DNA from: Scytonema sp035967975
GTDB lineage: Bacteria > Cyanobacteriota > Cyanobacteriia > Cyanobacteriales > Nostocaceae
DNA: 64,000 nt
Assembly (NCBI GenBank): GCA_035967975.1
Contig: JAWQFQ010000005.1
Span: forward strand, 1-64,000
Direction of reading: 5' to 3'
Of this stretch, positions 51,939-62,473 are shown piece after piece. Within the stretch, counting starts at the first letter, position 1. Each line of letters opens with the position of its first letter. The notes beneath the pieces are model-generated. The model made no database searches. It was not told the origin of the DNA and saw only the letters and a list, made by a program, of their open reading frames with translations. Both the position numbers and the translations under genes were made by a program.

Positions 51939-54900
51939 TTATGACATCCATTTTTGGGACTCATATTTTAAAGTGGGAAATTCTTTGACCCGGAGTAATT
52001 TGCGGTCTTCCTGACTCACATTGGGATTATTCCTAAGGTAACCTGAGATCCAAGAAAATCCGTAGCTAATGAGTTGGTCTAGCCCTAATTCTAAGCTCAA
52101 ATTCCAGAGAATGGCTGTCTTATCATTACTTGCTGAAGCAAGAATCTGACCTTCAGGACTAAAGTCTAATGCTACAACCCGGTCATTATGACCGTGTAAA
52201 GTTTTGTACAAAGTTCCATCTAAATGCCAAAGCTTCACTGTTTTGTCATAACTAGCAGTGGCAATGAGTTGACTGTTTGGACTGAAGCGAATAGCGGAAA
52301 CTACGTCTGTGTGGACAGGAAAACAATTTTTTAGAGTCACAGTTTTGGTTGCAGCATCGTCCCAAATATTATCTATTTGCCATAAATTAACAGTTTTATC
52401 TACACTTCCTGTCGCCAGAAACTTACCATCTGGACTAAAACAAAGCGTAACAACTGCATATTGGTGCCCCTTGAGGTTTCCTACAGGACGGAAGCCATCA
52501 TCTACCTTTTGCCAAAATTCAACACTTCCATCTGCTTTACCTATAGCAAACAATTGACCGTTGGGACTGAAACTAACGGTTAGCACGCCACAATCATACT
52601 TTGCGATCGTTCTGCACGACATAGTTTCAGAATCGCAAAGCTCTAGCACTCCGTAATTCTCCTGAGAATTTCCACCTCCAAGCAAAATTGTTTTGTTATC
52701 TTGACCAAAACTAACTGCGAGTATCTCTGGCAGATCAATCTGACCTGTATGCTGTCCTAAATTATGTCGTGTTACATCTTGTAAATCTGTCCCATCTAAT
52801 TTCCAAAGTTTGACTTCTCTATCGGCAGCAGCAGTTACAAACATTTTACCGTTGGGGCTGAAATCTAATGCGGTCACAGGCCCATGATGTGCTTGTCCTT
52901 TCTCCCAGATTCTCAACAATCTACCATCTCGTCTCCAAAGTAACAATTGCCCTTGCCCACTTGTGGTAGCAATCATTTGACCGTTGGGGCTGAAGCGGAC
53001 TGCATACACCGAGCCAGTATGATGATCGCTCAAACTCTGTAGCACGGTACCGTTTGGTTTCCAAAGCCTAACAGTTCCGGTATCATCAGCCGAAGCAAGT
53101 GTCTTACCGTCAGAACTGAAACAAACGGCACGAACTATATCCCTATGCCCATTTAGAGTTGTTAGTAAAGTCCCATCCGTCTTCCAAATTTTAACTGTTG
53201 TGTCCGTACTTACTGAAGCTAGAGTTTCACCATCAGGGCTGAACCTGATATCCCAAATCACATCTTTATGAGATCTTCCTATGGTTTTGATTAACTCACC
53301 TTGTTGATTCCAGAACCGGATGTTCCCATCATTACTTCCTGTGACAAACATCTCGCTATTGGGGCTAAAATCTATAGCATTTATGGAACCCCCACCAATT
53401 TGCTCGCTTTTTATAATGTTTCCGTCTTTGTCCCACAGGTATAATTGCCCAAACCAACCACCTGAGGCAATCAGTTGTCCGTTAGGACTAAAAGCGAATG
53501 TCATTAAGTTATCACGTTCGTCGCTTTGGAGAATGACTTCTGTACCTTCAAGGCTGATAAGTCTGATAGCATTTGGCTTTCGCTTTTCTTGAGGTTGCGA
53601 GGATCTATAAATGAAGTGAGCGAGGGTTCGGCTCACAGGATTCCATGTTGCTAGAGGATACTCTAGTAATCCGCCATTTTCTAAACGACCATCTAACTGC
53701 CAGAATTTGATTATTGGTCGATTTTGTACAGGAACAATACTCTCCATCAAAATTAGTTCTTGGGGGTAAATAGAATTCAAACTTAAAAGTCTTCCCTGCT
53801 CTATAAAAACTAATTCATTAGAAGTAGTGAAGGCTAATGTTTGAATTTGACCAGGTATATCATTGTCTTCCAAACGATTAAATTCTTTCACTTTTGAAAG
53901 GATTTGACGAAGGACTACCTCAGTGCGGAGACGAATATCTTCTTGTACCCAAGGTGAGCTTGACTTTATCAGCTGTTGAAATATTCTACCAGCCTTCAAA
54001 ATGTGTATCAATGCTCCTAGTTGATCGTCTGGAAAACGAGTTTCGGATAAAGCTGCTAAGGCAGTGACTTGCCATTGCAGCGCTTCGTCTCGTTGCTTCT
54101 CGGTTTCCTCAATTGTCTTGCGCCTCATCTCAATGCTCTGTTTGACAAAATCTGTTTCTAAATTATTTAGATCGTCATATTGTCGTGCTTCCTCAAGCAA
54201 AGAGCCTGTCCATAAAGCACTTTTATCTCGACTCCTTTCTTCCCACTGTTCTGCTGCCGCTGTCAAACGCAATCGCTGGCGTAGGTTAACTCGCTCATAA
54301 TCTAACCATTCTACTAATTGAGGCCAGTTGCGAATCAAGGCTTCATGGGCTACTTCAACTTGGGTGTCATTTGGGGTATCGCCTTTAGTCTTGCGGACTA
54401 ATCGAGCTTTAATTAACTTATTCAGAACTCGGTTGACGCGATCGCTAGCTTCTGCGATCTGGGACAACTCCTTAAGAGAAATACGACTGCTAGTAACTTC
54501 CAATCCCTGCGTCGGTCGTACCATTTTCAGGAGGATGCGCTTACAAGTTACCTGATCTTCAGGAATTAGATTCTTATATAATTCATCAGCACTATTGGAG
54601 AGAGCAAGGCGACCGCCTCCGAGTTTTTTGTAAGCTTTTTGGGTGACGCGATTCCGCTCTCGACTCTCCCAAAGCTTTAACAAAGTAAACTGCAATAGCG
54701 GTAGAGCAGCCGGTTCTCCCAAAATATCTTGGATAAGTTTGTCAACCAATCCTTCTTCAAACTTCAAACCGACTAACTCGGCTGGCTTTTCAATTGTATC
54801 ACGCAATTCACCTGCATTTAAAGGCGTAACGTACACTTTGGCTTCCTTAAAAACATCATTGAGGGTATCTATTTTAGTGAAGTGACTTTCAAAGTCGGTG

Positions 54901-55748
54901 CGTATGGTGAGGATAACTCGGTGAGAGACGTCTGGCAACTGAATCACCCCTAAAAGGTTATTGATAAAGGCATGACGTTTCGCTTCATCTAGGCAAAGGG
55001 TAAACACCTCCTCAAATTGGTCTATTACTAACACTGAAGGTAGACCATCTGCATGGTTAAGTAATTGAGTTAAATGGTTCGGGTTTTGGAGAAATTGCTC
55101 ACTCTGTTGCTTTCGTTGCTCTACCCAAGTACTCACTTCAACATCTTGAGGGCGGAAAAGTTGTGTTAAATTTGCCAATGGGTTACTCCCCGGAACCATT
55201 GCATCGTAGTAGTGCCAGTTCTCACTACTCGGCAACGCACCAGCTTTTAAGCTTGGCATAAGTCCACCTAATACCAATGATGACTTACCGCTGCCGGAAG
55301 AACCAACCACAGCCAATAAACGGCTTTCCCTAAGGTGATCAACCAATTTTTCTAAAAAATGTTGGCGTCCATAAAAAAGTCTGTTGTTTTTTTCTCTAAA
55401 CGCTTCTAACCCTAGATAAGGACATAGAGTATCATCCAGCTCTGGGGCTAGTGCAGGGTCAAATTCAACTAAGGTGGCATCAGGTGGTTCCCTGCCTGCG
55501 CGGTACAATATAGCTGTCCAGTAATCTAATAAACTTTGGCTTGCCCATCGGTCTTCGTCGGTATCTAACAACGCACCTGTTTCTCTTCCTCTACAAATAA
55601 ATTTTTCCACCTCGGAAAGCAACTCTGGTGTATTACCAATCTCGCGGTAATGCTTGAGAAGCTCACTATGAAACATTCGTAGAGATGCCAAAGAGGGAAA
55701 GCGACGTATGGTTTCGTCAGCACGAGGAGAAATGCTAGAGTTAGTCAT
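51939..55748 (-). CDS. nSTAND-WD40 NTPase paired with a CHAT protein
   Basis: 1269 residues. Residues 1-105 are a helical N-terminal domain (SLASLRMFHSELLKHYREIG, QSLLDYWTAILYRAG) seen in cyanobacterial STAND proteins. It is followed by the nSTAND core: Walker A GSSGSGKS at 149-156, Walker B SVLVIDQFEEV (about 240) and the winged-helix region to about 500. A helical linker (to about 590) leads to WD40 repeats to the end. STAND proteins are signal-responsive ATPase switches. Its ATG overlaps the stop of the short CHAT gene (ATGA), so switch and protease are made together. The C-terminal WD40 part is nearly identical to that of the gene at 57758. Confidence 0.9.
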   Translation of the reverse strand: MTNSSISPRADETIRRFPSLASLRMFHSELLKHYREIGNTPELLSEVEKFICRGRETGALLDTDEDRWASQSLLDYWTAILYRAGREPPDATLVEFDPALAPELDDTLCPYLGLEAFREKNNRLFYGRQHFLEKLVDHLRESRLLAVVGSSGSGKSSLVLGGLMPSLKAGALPSSENWHYYDAMVPGSNPLANLTQLFRPQDVEVSTWVEQRKQQSEQFLQNPNHLTQLLNHADGLPSVLVIDQFEEVFTLCLDEAKRHAFINNLLGVIQLPDVSHRVILTIRTDFESHFTKIDTLNDVFKEAKVYVTPLNAGELRDTIEKPAELVGLKFEEGLVDKLIQDILGEPAALPLLQFTLLKLWESRERNRVTQKAYKKLGGGRLALSNSADELYKNLIPEDQVTCKRILLKMVRPTQGLEVTSSRISLKELSQIAEASDRVNRVLNKLIKARLVRKTKGDTPNDTQVEVAHEALIRNWPQLVEWLDYERVNLRQRLRLTAAAEQWEERSRDKSALWTGSLLEEARQYDDLNNLETDFVKQSIEMRRKTIEETEKQRDEALQWQVTALAALSETRFPDDQLGALIHILKAGRIFQQLIKSSSPWVQEDIRLRTEVVLRQILSKVKEFNRLEDNDIPGQIQTLAFTTSNELVFIEQGRLLSLNSIYPQELILMESIVPVQNRPIIKFWQLDGRLENGGLLEYPLATWNPVSRTLAHFIYRSSQPQEKRKPNAIRLISLEGTEVILQSDERDNLMTFAFSPNGQLIASGGWFGQLYLWDKDGNIIKSEQIGGGSINAIDFSPNSEMFVTGSNDGNIRFWNQQGELIKTIGRSHKDVIWDIRFSPDGETLASVSTDTTVKIWKTDGTLLTTLNGHRDIVRAVCFSSDGKTLASADDTGTVRLWKPNGTVLQSLSDHHTGSVYAVRFSPNGQMIATTSGQGQLLLWRRDGRLLRIWEKGQAHHGPVTALDFSPNGKMFVTAAADREVKLWKLDGTDLQDVTRHNLGQHTGQIDLPEILAVSFGQDNKTILLGGGNSQENYGVLELCDSETMSCRTIAKYDCGVLTVSFSPNGQLFAIGKADGSVEFWQKVDDGFRPVGNLKGHQYAVVTLCFSPDGKFLATGSVDKTVNLWQIDNIWDDAATKTVTLKNCFPVHTDVVSAIRFSPNSQLIATASYDKTVKLWHLDGTLYKTLHGHNDRVVALDFSPEGQILASASNDKTAILWNLSLELGLDQLISYGFSWISGYLRNNPNVSQEDRKLLRVKEFPTLKYESQKWMS
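51950..54060. repeat. 2.1-kb near-identical direct repeat, copy 1
   Basis: Aligned with 57774-59884 at an offset of about 5824, both in the minus-strand coding sense. Long blocks (for example 53520-53900 against 59344-59724) show no or almost no differences, while the WD40 blades near 53000-53300 show scattered ones. Confidence 0.9.
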
Positions 55749-57337
55749 GAAATCATCATTACAATAGAAGCTAGTGGTTCACCGACTATTCGCAAATTGC
55801 CACACAATCGCTTTAGTTCCATGTCAATACGGTAAAAGCGCTCCCCAGCACGTCTACGGTAACAGCGGAATAATCTTTTTACTTTGACAGGATCTTGTGC
55901 TGCGATTGCTTTATCCAAATTATCACCATCTTTTTGGAATGATAATGCCCATTCTTCTATATTACTGCCACACAGTGATTCTGCCATTGCTTTCAAATGA
56001 GGCCAAGACATTTCTAATTCAAAAGCATCCCTTTCAAAATTGGCTTCTATACGGCGTAGTTCTAGATCCATCTCCTGCCAGTCGTTGTGATTCTTGACAA
56101 GAACGGTTAAAGCATCACTAAGGGTAACGAGTGCATTAACACCTTCTTGAAACTGACTGGTTTTCTTTTGTTCAAGCTGAGAATTTTGCAATTGATTTCC
56201 CAATCCGCTCATTGCCTTCACTAAGGCAGGCAGCCTCAAAGAGCGTGCTGCTGTATTCAAGCTGGTATTAATTCGCGAGGGCTGTATAGCAAGGACTCGA
56301 TTGATGAGCCAGACAGATTTCTCGAGCTGCCGCGTGTTGGAGTTCTTAATCGCCCCTTGAAGTTCTTCATGTGCAAGCTCAAGATCCTTTACCCACGTTG
56401 TTTGATCGGAAGCCAGCATCCTTTGAATCGCCACCTCTCGCACTTGGTCCACAATACGCTCAAGTGTTATCTGATATTCCATAAGATTATATAAAGCTGT
56501 ATCATCATTTGGAAATCGTTTTGCTTCTTGGAGGATAACGCCGTAACATAGAAACTCTAGTTGATGCAATCGATCGTGTAAATCTTTGTAATTACCCAAT
56601 ACACCGATTTGTTCACATACTGTCTGAAAGTCATTGCGAAAAGCAACTACAGCATCGCGTACCTCAGGCACTGTCATTAGTTCTTTTAGTGCATCCAAGC
56701 CGCCTTTTACGGAGAGGCTATTGTATTCTTTAAAAGAAATGAAGCTTGGCTTAGCTTGAGTGATTGTTGGTTTTTTTATGAGTACTGGTATTTCATATTT
56801 TTTTAAACCAACCAATTGAGAGCGACCTAGTTTGAAAGCAAATTCTATCTCCTCTCCAGAACCCAAGGCATCGTAAAAAGCTACAGCAAAATTTATAGCT
56901 GCTCTATCCCCAATTGTACAATTCATGCCAATCGCATAGTTGACATATTGGCTAATTGCCTCTGCCTGTAATTTAGAGTAGCAACCATTTAGCAGTACAC
57001 ACTCTACTCCCTTTATAGCGAATGGTTCAAAAATACTGGAGAGCGTCTCTGCCTGCAACAATTCTGCTTGACCTGTTTCATCCTCCAAGACAAGACCATC
57101 AACTCCTGCGCCATGTCCACAGAAATGAACAATTTGGGGTTGAGTGTCTAGCATTGCTCGATAAAAGTCTTTTAAACGTACTGCCCACCTCACCTGTAGC
57201 TTGAACTGCTCTCGCTTGGGAGCTCGTTGCAATGCCTCCACAATATCCCTCACCTCTTCATCAAGCCGTAGCTGAGGAGTATTTCTCGGGTTCACTGCCA
57301 TGAGCAAAATTGTTTTGACTCGCTGATTATTACTCAT
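55745..57337 (-). CDS. short CHAT-domain protease coupled to nSTAND
   Basis: 530 residues from ATG 57337; an in-frame GTG at 57400 would add 21 residues that are not family-like. Residues 1-190 are a compact N-terminal CHAT domain with His75 (HFCGHGAG) and Cys119 (LLNGCYSK). The remainder (about 215-530) is helical, with charged and Leu-rich heptads and several Arg-rich helices. The 4-base overlap with the nSTAND-WD40 gene points to a two-component switch-protease system. In the gene at 57758 the same switch is fused to a caspase domain instead, so CHAT and caspase seem interchangeable outputs. Confidence 0.85.
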   Translation of the reverse strand: MSNNQRVKTILLMAVNPRNTPQLRLDEEVRDIVEALQRAPKREQFKLQVRWAVRLKDFYRAMLDTQPQIVHFCGHGAGVDGLVLEDETGQAELLQAETLSSIFEPFAIKGVECVLLNGCYSKLQAEAISQYVNYAIGMNCTIGDRAAINFAVAFYDALGSGEEIEFAFKLGRSQLVGLKKYEIPVLIKKPTITQAKPSFISFKEYNSLSVKGGLDALKELMTVPEVRDAVVAFRNDFQTVCEQIGVLGNYKDLHDRLHQLEFLCYGVILQEAKRFPNDDTALYNLMEYQITLERIVDQVREVAIQRMLASDQTTWVKDLELAHEELQGAIKNSNTRQLEKSVWLINRVLAIQPSRINTSLNTAARSLRLPALVKAMSGLGNQLQNSQLEQKKTSQFQEGVNALVTLSDALTVLVKNHNDWQEMDLELRRIEANFERDAFELEMSWPHLKAMAESLCGSNIEEWALSFQKDGDNLDKAIAAQDPVKVKRLFRCYRRRAGERFYRIDMELKRLCGNLRIVGEPLASIVMMIS

Positions 57338-57757
57338 TTGGAGGCTTGGAATAACTATTGTATTACCTTGGTTGGGGAGATAGGTCCTTTTAATTGTCAC
57401 TTACCAGGAATCAGGCAAATAGTGATTTTGCATAAATTTACAAGCTGCACATCCAATCAAAGAAAAACTCAAAGATACCTACTGGTAAGGCTTTTTTCTA
57501 TTCGGTACAAAATAGAAAAAAGGCTGTATCCTATAAAAGATAGCTATTTCTTCCCGTTGTTGCACCAACAGGGTAGTAGCAAAGGTCTTTGTTTATGTAA
57601 AAACCTGTAAGAAATTCATGGCAGTAGAAACGCCACACACAGGTAAAATTTTTCTCATTCTAAATTTTTTAATTGATTAGCTTATTTCCCCAGATCGACG
57701 CTGATTTTTTCAATAAACATTGTACCATAAGCACAGTCTATTTTTAGACTCAGATCG
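57338..57757. other. gene-free spacer
   Basis: 420 AT-rich bases between the two minus-strand STAND units. They contain the promoter of the CHAT-nSTAND pair and the 12-bp hairpin at 57491-57522. No supported ORF. Confidence 0.5.
57491..57522. terminator. hairpin, possible bidirectional terminator
   Basis: CTTTTTTCTATT (57491-57502) pairs exactly with AATAGAAAAAAG (57511-57522) around the loop CGGTACAA. The stem is A/T-rich, so terminator strength is doubtful. Confidence 0.35.
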
Positions 57758-60700
57758 CTATGCCTCATACAACTTCTGGGACTCATATTTTAAAGTGGGA
57801 AATTCTTTAGCCTGAAGTAATTTGCGATCTTCCTGACTTACACTGGGATTATTCCTGAGGTAACCCGATATCCAAGAAAATCCGTAGCTAATGAGTTGGT
57901 CTAGCCCTAATTCTAAGCTCAAATTCCAGAGAATGGCTGTCTTATCATTACTTGCTGAAGCAAGAATCTGACCTTCAGGACTAAAGTCTAATGCTACAAC
58001 CCGGTCATTATGACCGTGTAAAGTTTTGTACAAAGTTCCATCTAAATGCCAAAGCTTCACTGTTTTGTCATAACTAGCAGTGGCAATGAGTTGACTGTTT
58101 GGACTGAAGCGAATAGCGGAAACTACGTCTGTGTGGACAGGAAAACAATTTTTTAGAGTCACAGTTTTGGTTGCAGCATCGTCCCAAATATTATCTATTT
58201 GCCATAAGTTAACCGTTGTATCTGCACTTCCTGTCGCCAGAAACTGACCATCTGGACTAAAACAAAGTGCCATTACTGCATATTGATGCCCCTTGAGGTT
58301 TCCTACAGGACGGAAGCCATCATCTACCTTTTTCCAAAATTCAACACTTCCATCTACCTTACCTAAGGCAAAAAATTGACCGTTGGGACTGAAACTAACT
58401 GTTCGCACGGGACAATTATACTTTGCAATTGTTCTGCACGACATAGTTTCAGAATCGCAAAGCTCTAGCACTCCGTAATTCTCCTGAGAATTTCCACCTC
58501 CAAGCAAAATTGTTTTGTTATCTTGACCAAAACTAACTGCGAGTATCTCTGGCAGATCAATCTGACCTGTATGCTGTCCTAAATTATGTCGTGTTACATC
58601 TTGTAAATCTGTCCCATCTAATTTCCAAAGTTTGACTTCTCTATCGGCAGCAGCAGTTACGAGCATTTTACCGTTGGGGCTGAAATTTAGTGCGGTAATA
58701 GGTCCATGATGTGCTTGTCCTTTTTCCCAGATTCTCAGCAGCCTACCATCTCGTCTTGATAAAATCAATTGCCCCTGCCCACTTGCGGTAGCAATCTTTT
58801 GACCATCTGGACTGAAGCGTACTGCGTAAACCGAGCCAGTGTGATGATCGCTCAAACTCTGTAGCTTAGCACCGTTTGGTTTCCAAAGCCTAACGGTTCC
58901 AGCATCATCAGCAGAAGCAAGTGTGTTGCCGTCAGAACTAAAACAAAGCGCACGAACTATATCCCTATGCCCATTTAGAGTTGTTAGTAAAGTCCCATCC
59001 GTTTTCCAAATTTTAACTGTTGTGTCTGTACTTACTGACGCCAGCGTTTCGCCATCAGGGCTGAAGCTGATATCCCAAATCACATCTTTATGCGCTCTTT
59101 CTATGGTTTTGATGAACTCACCTTGTTGATTCCAGAACCGGATATTCCCATCATTACTTCCTGTGACAAACATTTCGCCATTGGAGCTAAAATCTATAGC
59201 ATTTATGGAACCCCCACCAATTTGCTCGCTTTTTATAGTCCTTCCGTCTTTGTCCCATAGGTATAACTGCCCAAACCAACCTCCTGAAGCAACAAGCTCT
59301 CCGTTGGGACTAAAAGCGAATTTCATTAAGTGATCACGTTCGTCGCTTTGGAGAATGACTTCTGTACCTTCAAGGCTGATAAGTCTGATAGCATTTGGCT
59401 TTCGCTTTTCTTGAGGTTGCGAGGATCTATAAATGAAGTGAGCGAGGGTTCGGCTCACAGGATTCCATGTTGCTAGAGGATACTCTAGTAATCCGCCATT
59501 TTCTAAACGACCATCTAACTGCCAGAATTTGATTATTGGTCGATTTTGTACAGGAACAATACTCTCCATCAAAATTAGTTCTTGGGGGTAAATAGAATTC
59601 AAACTTAAAAGTCTTCCCTGCTCTATAAAAACTAATTCATTAGAAGTAGTGAAGGCTAATGTTTGAATTTGACCAGGTATATCATTGTCTTCCAAACGAT
59701 TAAATTCTTTCACTTTTGAAAGGATTTGACGAAGGACTACCTCAGTGCGGAGACGAATATCTTCTTGTACCCAGGGAGAGCTTGACTTTATCAGCTGTTG
59801 AAGTATTCTACCAGCCTTCAAAATATGTATCAATGCTCCTAGTTGATCGTCTGGAAAACGAGCTTCAGATAAAGCACTTAAGGCACTGACTTGACCTTGC
59901 ATTGCCTCATCTCGTTGCTGTTCATTTTCTTCAAGTCTCTTCCGCCTTTCTTCAATACTTTCCCGGACAAAATCAGTCTCTACTTTATTTAACCAATTAT
60001 TATTAGATTTGATAACTTCTTTTAATTGAAGAAGACGACCTTCTTCTTCTGTCCAAAGAGCACCTTGACGTTGATGCCAGTCATTAGCCACCAGTGTTAA
60101 GCGCTGTCGCAATAGTAAATTTTCTCGCTCCTGTTCGATCCACTCCTGTAACTTGTTCCATCCGTGGAGTAAATAGTCATGGGCTGGCTCTACAAAATCT
60201 TTACCTTCTTCTTGTCCTCTTACAAGCAGGCGAGCTTTAACAAAACGTCCAATAATTTCATCTATCATGATGTTTTCTTGTTCGTTTGCGTAATTTAATT
60301 CAGATATCGGTACCCGTCTTCGTGTTACTTCCGTACCGTCAATTGCTACCATCCGCAACATCAGCCGCTTAATAATACCCCTATGAGCATCATCTAATTC
60401 CGACGATTCATACTCCTGAGTAGCACGTTTTGTTAAGGCTGCAACAATTCCTCCAAGTTTCTTGTAATCTCCTTCTGTCAATGCTCGCCCAGTATGTTTT
60501 TGATTCTGCCACTTTTTGTGTAACTCAATGTAAAGTTCCGAGAGTGTGAATGATAGTAGTGGCAAAGACCCAGGCATCTGTCCTACCTCATCGATTAGCG
60601 CACTGACTAGAGTGGGAGGCTCAAAGTACAATGCTTGTTTGAGGGCGGGTCCTTCAATAGCTTGCTTTAACTCATCGGAACTCATAGCTCGCACTGAAAA

Positions 60701-62473
60701 CCGAGCACCATCTTGTTTCCAGTAAGATCCGATCGCTGAGTCCAGAAAACGAAATTCAAAATCAGATCGCACAGTGATGACAACTTTGAACTGTTCGGGA
60801 TGGGCAATCATTGTTGCATTCAATCTTTCTAAAAAAACCTCCCATTGTTTTTGCTCTTGCTTGTTGTCATCATTCTGGCTTCTCTTACTTAGGGTAATTA
60901 ATTCCTCAAATTGATCGATGACTAATAACACCTTATCTTTAGCATTATCTTGAGTCCAAGTAGCAACAATTTTTTGGAAAAATTCTGCATCTTTTGCTAA
61001 ATTTTTATTCAAATAATTCAAACTATTTTGAATCATTTCTTGGAGCTTTGATAAGTGTTGAAACTCTTCTGAGGAACAACTAAGTTTCTGACATAATTTT
61101 TTGAGGGTTGAGAAATAATCAATAATTAGCAACAGTTTAGCTCCAGGAACCGCATCTATCCATAGTTCAGCAAGCTTTGAAAATTCTTTAGCTTCTTGGA
61201 GCGCTTCTGCTGAATTTATTTCTTCACCTTGAGATGATTTACCTGGCGCTTGCTCTTTTTTAGATTTAAAAATCCTCTCTAAAAACTCAACTTCAACTAG
61301 CTGATCGATTAATGAGGCATCTGAGAGCGGGAGAACTGCTCTTGCCAAAGCCATAAAAGGAGAATTTCCCGGACGTACTGGTTCAAGAACATACCATTGA
61401 GAATTCTTACGTAAACGAGGAATTAATCCAGCTTTTACGAGACTAGATTTACCAGAACCTGAAGTCCCTGTAACTGCAATAAATTGATGGAAGTCTAGAC
61501 GATTTAATAATTCTTTGATTAGGTTATCTCTACCAAAGAAGAAGTGTTTGTGCCTTTCTTCAAATGGTTTCAATCCTCTATATGGATTATGGTTTTCATC
61601 AAGAGGAGGTGCATTTTTTAGCTGATTTGGTTGAAAACCTTTTTTGGTAAAAATATACTCTCCTATATCCTCTGATCGCAAAGGCCACAAACCTGGTGTT
61701 TGAAGTTCTTTACCATTTTTTTCTATTAAGCGTTCGCGTAGATAGAGATAAAGTTCTGGAGCAACAATAACACCATCCTTATTCAAATCTGCTTGCCCTT
61801 GCAACCCTTCAATGAGAGCCTTAGCGAAAGGTGAATGTAAAACGTACCCTTCAGAAATTTCACGCTGTTCATTTGTTAACAAATCCATTGCTTGTTGGTT
61901 GTGTGCAGCAGAAGTAATAACTTGCCAAGCCGAATTTTTAATAAAATGGTAATAATGTTCTCTATGAACTGTTTCTAAAATTGGAACTGCCTGTCTGCCG
62001 TTTGACCAACGAAATGTACCAGCGAAACAACAATCCAAAATGACTAATAAATGGTGACAATTTAGCGTGGAAAGAGCATTGTGCAGATCGGTCATAGCAA
62101 GAAAAGTTGTTAGTTCTCCTACAGATGCATCTTGAGGAATCAAATAACCAGCAGGACCATCTTCTGCATTACGTGCTATACCGTGACCAGCAAAGTAAAA
62201 AAGTAAGCGATTTCCTTCATGTGGTTTTTGAAGTTTTTTAGGAAGTGTCTCAAAGAGTAATTTTTTGATTTCTTCTAAAGTTGCTTCGCCATAAGGAGGA
62301 AATAACTTAATTACTTCTTTATATTCATAGTCTTCCTCCAATATTTTGGCAATTTCTGTAGCATCATTAACAGCACTTTTTAGGGGGTGAATACCCTTTT
62401 GATAGTTATTAATTCCAATGATAACTGCTAAATCCCGGTCAAAATTGTTTCTCTTGTAACTCCAAATACTCAT
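57758..62473 (-). CDS. caspase-nSTAND-WD40 fusion protein (1571 residues)
   Basis: The N-terminal caspase-like domain (about 1-270) starts DLAVIIGINNYQ, with catalytic His97 (FAGHGIA) and Cys149 (LDCCFAGTF). The nSTAND module follows: KPFEERHKHFFFGRD, Walker A GTSGSGKSS near 335, Walker B LLVIDQFEELI near 525. Then come the winged-helix part to about 800, a helical linker and WD40 repeats to the end. A STAND switch opening on a signal and releasing a fused caspase is the architecture of bacterial cell-suicide sensors. The WD40 half is shared almost exactly with the 51939 gene, implying recent duplication or gene conversion. There is an unusual Ser/Lys/Glu-rich insertion at about residues 405-500 within the STAND core. 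Confidence 0.9.
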   Translation of the reverse strand: MSIWSYKRNNFDRDLAVIIGINNYQKGIHPLKSAVNDATEIAKILEEDYEYKEVIKLFPPYGEATLEEIKKLLFETLPKKLQKPHEGNRLLFYFAGHGIARNAEDGPAGYLIPQDASVGELTTFLAMTDLHNALSTLNCHHLLVILDCCFAGTFRWSNGRQAVPILETVHREHYYHFIKNSAWQVITSAAHNQQAMDLLTNEQREISEGYVLHSPFAKALIEGLQGQADLNKDGVIVAPELYLYLRERLIEKNGKELQTPGLWPLRSEDIGEYIFTKKGFQPNQLKNAPPLDENHNPYRGLKPFEERHKHFFFGRDNLIKELLNRLDFHQFIAVTGTSGSGKSSLVKAGLIPRLRKNSQWYVLEPVRPGNSPFMALARAVLPLSDASLIDQLVEVEFLERIFKSKKEQAPGKSSQGEEINSAEALQEAKEFSKLAELWIDAVPGAKLLLIIDYFSTLKKLCQKLSCSSEEFQHLSKLQEMIQNSLNYLNKNLAKDAEFFQKIVATWTQDNAKDKVLLVIDQFEELITLSKRSQNDDNKQEQKQWEVFLERLNATMIAHPEQFKVVITVRSDFEFRFLDSAIGSYWKQDGARFSVRAMSSDELKQAIEGPALKQALYFEPPTLVSALIDEVGQMPGSLPLLSFTLSELYIELHKKWQNQKHTGRALTEGDYKKLGGIVAALTKRATQEYESSELDDAHRGIIKRLMLRMVAIDGTEVTRRRVPISELNYANEQENIMIDEIIGRFVKARLLVRGQEEGKDFVEPAHDYLLHGWNKLQEWIEQERENLLLRQRLTLVANDWHQRQGALWTEEEGRLLQLKEVIKSNNNWLNKVETDFVRESIEERRKRLEENEQQRDEAMQGQVSALSALSEARFPDDQLGALIHILKAGRILQQLIKSSSPWVQEDIRLRTEVVLRQILSKVKEFNRLEDNDIPGQIQTLAFTTSNELVFIEQGRLLSLNSIYPQELILMESIVPVQNRPIIKFWQLDGRLENGGLLEYPLATWNPVSRTLAHFIYRSSQPQEKRKPNAIRLISLEGTEVILQSDERDHLMKFAFSPNGELVASGGWFGQLYLWDKDGRTIKSEQIGGGSINAIDFSSNGEMFVTGSNDGNIRFWNQQGEFIKTIERAHKDVIWDISFSPDGETLASVSTDTTVKIWKTDGTLLTTLNGHRDIVRALCFSSDGNTLASADDAGTVRLWKPNGAKLQSLSDHHTGSVYAVRFSPDGQKIATASGQGQLILSRRDGRLLRIWEKGQAHHGPITALNFSPNGKMLVTAAADREVKLWKLDGTDLQDVTRHNLGQHTGQIDLPEILAVSFGQDNKTILLGGGNSQENYGVLELCDSETMSCRTIAKYNCPVRTVSFSPNGQFFALGKVDGSVEFWKKVDDGFRPVGNLKGHQYAVMALCFSPDGQFLATGSADTTVNLWQIDNIWDDAATKTVTLKNCFPVHTDVVSAIRFSPNSQLIATASYDKTVKLWHLDGTLYKTLHGHNDRVVALDFSPEGQILASASNDKTAILWNLSLELGLDQLISYGFSWISGYLRNNPSVSQEDRKLLQAKEFPTLKYESQKLYEA
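57774..59884. repeat. 2.1-kb near-identical direct repeat, copy 2
   Basis: Partner of 51950-54060. The direct orientation allows deletion of the CHAT-nSTAND unit, or amplification, by homologous recombination. Confidence 0.9.
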
